DNA from: DATGFK01 sp040007395
GTDB lineage: Bacteria > Chloroflexota > Anaerolineae > Aggregatilineales > UBA2796
Reading direction: 5' to 3'
Assembly: GCA_040007395.1 (NCBI GenBank)
Contig: JBDTVG010000034.1
Location: 1-17,024 of the forward strand
Length of the DNA stretch: 17,024 nt
The notes beneath the pieces were generated by a model. It saw nothing but the letters and a program-made list of their open reading frames with translations. It was not told the DNA's origin and searched no databases. The first letter of the stretch is position 1. Every line of letters starts with the position of its first letter. The translations under genes were made by a program, and so were the position numbers. Below are positions 14,319 to 17,024 of the stretch, piece by piece.

Positions 14319-15167
14319 TCATTTGCCGTTGAATGCTTTTTCGACGGGATATTGAAGCTCAGTGATATATGAGGGATCGTCGAGACGGATGGGCGTTGCG
14401 TTGTACAGGTAAATCTCTCGATCTGGCCCAACAATTCGATAGCCATTTGCCTCAGTCCACTTGAGGATCGCTTCGTGCGCTTCACCGATGGTGTTGTAGG
14501 AGCCATGATGGACGGTAGCCGCCATAGTCGCGGCGGGCAGCTCATGAACGTGCATCCGTCCGCGCTCTGGTATACGACAGCGCAGCACAAAGGCCGCTGC
14601 CCCATCGACTTCAGTTTCTTTGAACTCGGTGTCGTACCACAGCACCATTGTCTGCCCACCTTCGCCCGGATGTGAGCCAAGCGCCTCGGCAACATGCGGC
14701 TCAATCGCCTCATAAACTTCACCAAAAAGCGACCCACTCGCGCTATGGTTGGGCAGAATCGCCCGCACTGAGGCGACCAACTGCGGTTCGACCTGCTTCA
14801 AGATAACATCGTATGTTGATAACTGCTCCTCTCGCTCGATCTGCTGTAGCCGTACCTCAACCTCGACAAGCTGATTTTGCACTTCGACAAGCTGCTGACT
14901 GATCTGTGCGTGACGCAGCCGGAGCATTCCACGCATTTGCTCCGGGGTTAACCCTTCAGCCAGCACTGCACCGATCTGCTCCAACGAGAAGCCGAGACCT
15001 TTGAGTGCCAGAATACGATGCAACCGAGGCAATTGGCTGACAGAGTAATAGCGGTAGCCAGTAAAGCGATCCACCTCAACGGGTTTCAGCAAGCCCACTT
15101 GATCGTAATAGCGCAACGTGGGAACCGATACCTGTACCAGTTTTGAGAATTCACCGATCTTGATCAT
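14319..15167 (-). CDS. MerR-family regulator with GyrI-like effector domain (BmrR-like)
   Basis: The 282-residue protein has a MerR helix-turn-helix at about 1-70 (IGEFSKLVQVSVPTLRYYDQ, GLLKPVEVDRFTGYRYYSVS), a long antiparallel coiled-coil linker (about 75-118, rich in Gln, Glu, Val) and a GyrI-like ligand domain (about 122-280). This is the BmrR plan: dimers sit between the -35 and -10 boxes and untwist the DNA when a hydrophobic or cationic drug binds. Its own upstream region has exactly such a site (15217-15247), so it very likely controls itself and the GyrI-like gene behind it. AGG precedes the ATG by five bases. No drug efflux pump is in the window, so the ligand is unknown. The divergent AraC gene shares its upstream region. 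Confidence 0.93.
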   Translation of the reverse strand: MIKIGEFSKLVQVSVPTLRYYDQVGLLKPVEVDRFTGYRYYSVSQLPRLHRILALKGLGFSLEQIGAVLAEGLTPEQMRGMLRLRHAQISQQLVEVQNQLVEVEVRLQQIEREEQLSTYDVILKQVEPQLVASVRAILPNHSASGSLFGEVYEAIEPHVAEALGSHPGEGGQTMVLWYDTEFKETEVDGAAAFVLRCRIPERGRMHVHELPAATMAATVHHGSYNTIGEAHEAILKWTEANGYRIVGPDREIYLYNATPIRLDDPSYITELQYPVEKAFNGK

Positions 15168-15216
15168 CGCTGCCTGCTTTGTTACGCTCTATCGCTAAGT
15201 CCTCAGTTGTCATTCA

Positions 15217-15247
15217 AGGATAAACCCTCAAGCCACTTGAGAGTCAA
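15217..15247 (-). promoter_or_regulatory. MerR-type promoter with 19-bp spacer and central dyad
   Basis: On the reverse strand, TTGACT (15247-15242) and TATCCT (15222-15217) are separated by exactly 19 bp instead of 17, the distorted spacing that MerR-family activators correct. Within the spacer is CTCAAG-TGG-CTTGAG (15241-15227), a 6-bp perfect dyad similar to known SoxR/MerR-family operators. The transcription start would be near 15210, about 40 nt before the MerR ATG at 15167. Confidence 0.85.
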
Positions 15248-15298
15248 GACGCATGTTCTATTGAGGACATCTAAAGTTGATTGGATAAGAATCGCCAA

Positions 15299-16141
15299 AT
15301 GGTCAAAGAGAACGCCCACTTTTATACACGCCCTGATGTATATGACATCGCGTTTATTCACGCGACTTTTATCAAGCATCGTTTTGCCCGGCATGTGCAT
15401 GATTACTTCGTGTTGGGCATCATCGAAGCCGGATTACAGACCTTCTCGTATCGTGGCGCACAACATGGTACGGCCCCTAGTGGAATTATTGTGCTTAATC
15501 CCGATGAACCCCATACTGGAGAGGCCGCGACACCCGAAGGCTTTGTCTATAAGGCGCTCTACCCATCGGCAGATCTGATGCAGTTCGTCGCCGCTGAAAT
15601 GGTCGGACGATCTACCGCTCTTCCGTTTTTCACCGCACCTGTGATCTATGATGCCACTCTCGCAAGGCGCATTCTTGGTTTGCATCAAGCGCTGGTTACG
15701 CCCACTTCTGCCCTTGAGGGAGAAGTCGGGATGCTGCATGTATTAGCAGATTTGGTGAGACGCTATGCCGACTCTCATTTCGCGATGCGACCATTGGGCG
15801 AGGAACGGGCAGCGGTACGCCGCGTTCGAGATTATCTGGATGCCCATTATGATCAGAATATCTCGCTCGCCCAGCTTGCCGACCTTGTAGGATTCAGCCC
15901 ATTTTATCTGGCACGGGTCTTCAAATCCGAGATGGGCATTCCGCCTCATGCCTATTTAGAGAGCATCCGTATCCGTCATGCACAACGCTTGTTAGCATCG
16001 GGCCAGCCGCTTGCCGAAGTTGCTTATGCGACTGGCTTTGCCCACCAGAGTCACTTTACGAACCGCTTTAAGCGCTTTGTCGGTATAACCCCCGCACAGT
16101 ACGCGAAAGAGCGCAAGATTACGCAAGACAGATCCCTATAG
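15299..16141 (+). CDS. AraC-family transcriptional regulator
   Basis: The 280-residue protein has an N-terminal cupin-like AraC ligand-binding domain (about 1-150, with HDYFVLGIIEAGLQTFSYRG and VLNPDEPHTG) and two helix-turn-helix motifs at about 178-276 (NISLAQLADLVGFSPFYLAR and PLAEVAYATGFAHQSHFTNR, ending KRFVGITPAQY), the standard AraC/XylS DNA-binding block. The ATG at 15299 is my choice; TTG 15281 would add six residues and has GAGGA 13 nt upstream, so it is possible. It is divergent from the MerR gene and is followed after 49 nt by a DUF2000 gene, which it probably controls or is co-transcribed with. The ligand is unknown. Confidence 0.92.
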   Translation: MVKENAHFYTRPDVYDIAFIHATFIKHRFARHVHDYFVLGIIEAGLQTFSYRGAQHGTAPSGIIVLNPDEPHTGEAATPEGFVYKALYPSADLMQFVAAEMVGRSTALPFFTAPVIYDATLARRILGLHQALVTPTSALEGEVGMLHVLADLVRRYADSHFAMRPLGEERAAVRRVRDYLDAHYDQNISLAQLADLVGFSPFYLARVFKSEMGIPPHAYLESIRIRHAQRLLASGQPLAEVAYATGFAHQSHFTNRFKRFVGITPAQYAKERKITQDRSL

Positions 16142-16190
16142 AATGAACTACCCTCATCTGTGATGAATGTCCATTACGGAGCGAGTAGCC

Positions 16191-16601
16191 ATGAAATTCG
16201 ACACAAAGATTGCGGTGATCCTCCGCAACGATCTACCTGTCTGGCAAAAACTGAATATGACCGCCTTTTTGGTGAGTGGTATCGCCGGAACGGTTGAAGG
16301 AGTCGTTGGGGAAAATTACCAAGACGGCTCAGGCAACCTCTATCTGCCGATGTTTCGGCAACCTGTGCTTGTTTTCAGCGGCGATGCTGAACAACTCAGG
16401 TCAGTCTATGAGCGTGCGTTGGGCCAGTCGCTACGCTTTGCAATTTTCACCGAGGAGCTTTTTTCGACGGGTCATGACGACGATAACCGTGCGGCGGTTA
16501 AAGCAGTCAAAAGCGAAGATCTGAAAATTGTAGGGCTAGCCCTACGTGACAACAAAAAGATCGTCGATCAGATCGTCAAAGGGTTAGCCTTACATCAATA
16601 A
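16191..16601 (+). CDS. DUF2000-family protein
   Basis: The 136-residue protein matches the DUF2000 pattern: KFDTKIAVILRNDLPVWQKL, NMTAFLVSGIAG, LPMFRQPVLVFSG and the closing KIVGLALRDNKKIVDQIVKG. The family is thought to share the fold of type II peptidyl-tRNA hydrolase, but has no established function. I choose ATG 16191, which starts the family sequence directly and has GGAG nine bases upstream; the ATG at 16167 lacks a ribosome binding site. It follows the AraC gene by 49 nt in the same direction. A link between AraC regulators and DUF2000 is plausible but is my inference. Confidence 0.85.
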   Translation: MKFDTKIAVILRNDLPVWQKLNMTAFLVSGIAGTVEGVVGENYQDGSGNLYLPMFRQPVLVFSGDAEQLRSVYERALGQSLRFAIFTEELFSTGHDDDNRAAVKAVKSEDLKIVGLALRDNKKIVDQIVKGLALHQ

Positions 16602-16624
16602 AGAAAGAGGCAATAGTGTCGAAA

Positions 16625-16676
16625 TGGGCAATCTGAGTTCTCACAACAGCGCGGTTGTCAAGACTCACATTGCCCA
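16625..16676. repeat. long interrupted hairpin between convergent genes
   Basis: Two 23-nt arms (16625-16647 and 16654-16676) surround the 6-nt loop AGCGCG. Paired blocks are TGGGCAAT/ATTGCCCA, TGAGT/ACTCA and ACAAC/GTTGT, interrupted by a single mismatch and a 4-nt internal loop, so 18 of 23 positions pair. There is no T run on either side, which argues against a classical terminator. It may be a factor-independent stop, a REP-like element or a remnant of a small mobile palindrome. Confidence 0.65.
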
Positions 16677-16737
16677 CTGCGGCGCGTCAATTCTGTAGTT
16701 GCCGTCTTCATTTAGATCAGCCCACTCGCAATACGCG

Positions 16738-17024
16738 CTAGGCTTTAATCATTGCGGAGGCCATTTCGCCAATCATGATACACGCTGCGTTGGTGTTTCC
16801 AGAGACTATCTTTGGCATTATCGAAGCATCTGCCACCCGCAGCCCGCTAATCCCATGTAAACGCAGTCGCGAGTCAACCACCGCTTGATTGTCATTGCCC
16901 ATTTTGCACGTCCCGACAGGATGAAAAACTGTCGTCATATAGGTTTTGACATAATCGCGAAGTTGTGCGTCGGTTGAACAGGCACTGCCGGGAGCCATTT
17001 CTTCGCCGCGAATATCCGCAAAGG
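16738..17024 (-). CDS. GMC oxidoreductase (choline dehydrogenase-like), C-terminal part
   Basis: The reverse frame is open from the window edge (FADIRGEEMAPG) to TAG at 16740-16738, about 95 residues. It is the C-terminal end of a glucose-methanol-choline oxidoreductase: FHPVGTCKMG contains the catalytic His, and LRLHGISGLRVADASIMPKI and SGNTNAACIMIGEMASAMI complete the flavin-binding fold, with the second catalytic position as Asn. These FAD enzymes oxidise alcohols such as choline or long-chain alcohols. The N-terminal dinucleotide-binding region lies outside the window, so substrate cannot be inferred. Confidence 0.92.
   Translation of the reverse strand, partial: FADIRGEEMAPGSACSTDAQLRDYVKTYMTTVFHPVGTCKMGNDNQAVVDSRLRLHGISGLRVADASIMPKIVSGNTNAACIMIGEMASAMIKA

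Noticed and set aside
14272..14322. ATGA-coupled earlier start for the GyrI-like protein
   Set aside because: The extra 17 residues are unlike the family, and a strong AAGGAG ribosome binding site precedes the later ATG at 14271.
1..17024. tRNA, rRNA, CRISPR array, insertion sequence or phage genes
   Set aside because: No cloverleaf, regular direct-repeat array, transposase or terminal inverted repeats were seen in any gap; intergenic regions are short.

Overview
The window (about 52% GC, densely packed, no mobile elements, no RNA genes found) looks like ordinary chromosome of a free-living bacterium. The protein mix points to Chloroflexota, possibly a Herpetosiphon-like organism: a membrane glycosyltransferase with an extra C-terminal beta-sandwich, a lipoprotein with a Thr/Pro-rich linker, a cytosolic YwrD-type gamma-glutamyltransferase, and an ECF sigma factor with a SnoaL-like tail. 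This assignment is inferred from protein style only; no marker gene is present.

Layout. Positions 2-91 hold the end of a forward gene, separated by a bidirectional terminator (101-139) from a reverse family-2 glycosyltransferase (155-1078). A divergent promoter region (1079-1209) serves that gene and a forward lipoprotein gene (1210-1968). A reverse operon follows: response regulator (4800-4435), degenerate class II aldolase (4425-3643) and gamma-glutamyltransferase (3623-1998), spaced by 9 and 19 nt. Two forward membrane-protein genes (5102-6019) converge on a reverse ECF sigma factor (7105-6092), which lies downstream of sixA (7647-7168). A Fur-family regulator (7725-8171) is divergent from sixA. 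A second reverse cluster is cysteine desulfurase (12156-10975), monoacylglycerol-lipase-like hydrolase (10930-10085) and a GT-C membrane glycosyltransferase (10076-8175).

A third reverse block holds a VOC/glyoxalase gene with a one-base frameshift (13611-13226) followed by a DUF1963/YwqG gene (13200-12325). Read naively these form one 428-residue fusion, which I judge an artefact. Upstream lies a MerR-family regulator (15167-14319) coupled to a free-standing GyrI-like ligand-binding protein (14271-13759). The MerR gene has a textbook 19-bp-spacer promoter with a central dyad. Divergent from it are an AraC regulator (15299-16141) and a DUF2000 protein (16191-16601). The window ends in the C-terminal part of a reverse GMC oxidoreductase.

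The most interesting points are the aldolase-fold protein that has lost two of its three metal-ligand histidines and sits between a stand-alone receiver and a gamma-glutamyltransferase; the hidden frameshift in the VOC gene; the MerR operator; and an uncharacterised lipoprotein domain with an internal repeat. Nothing here is a clear new defence or biosynthetic system. The response regulator-aldolase-gamma-glutamyltransferase operon is the best candidate for undescribed biology.
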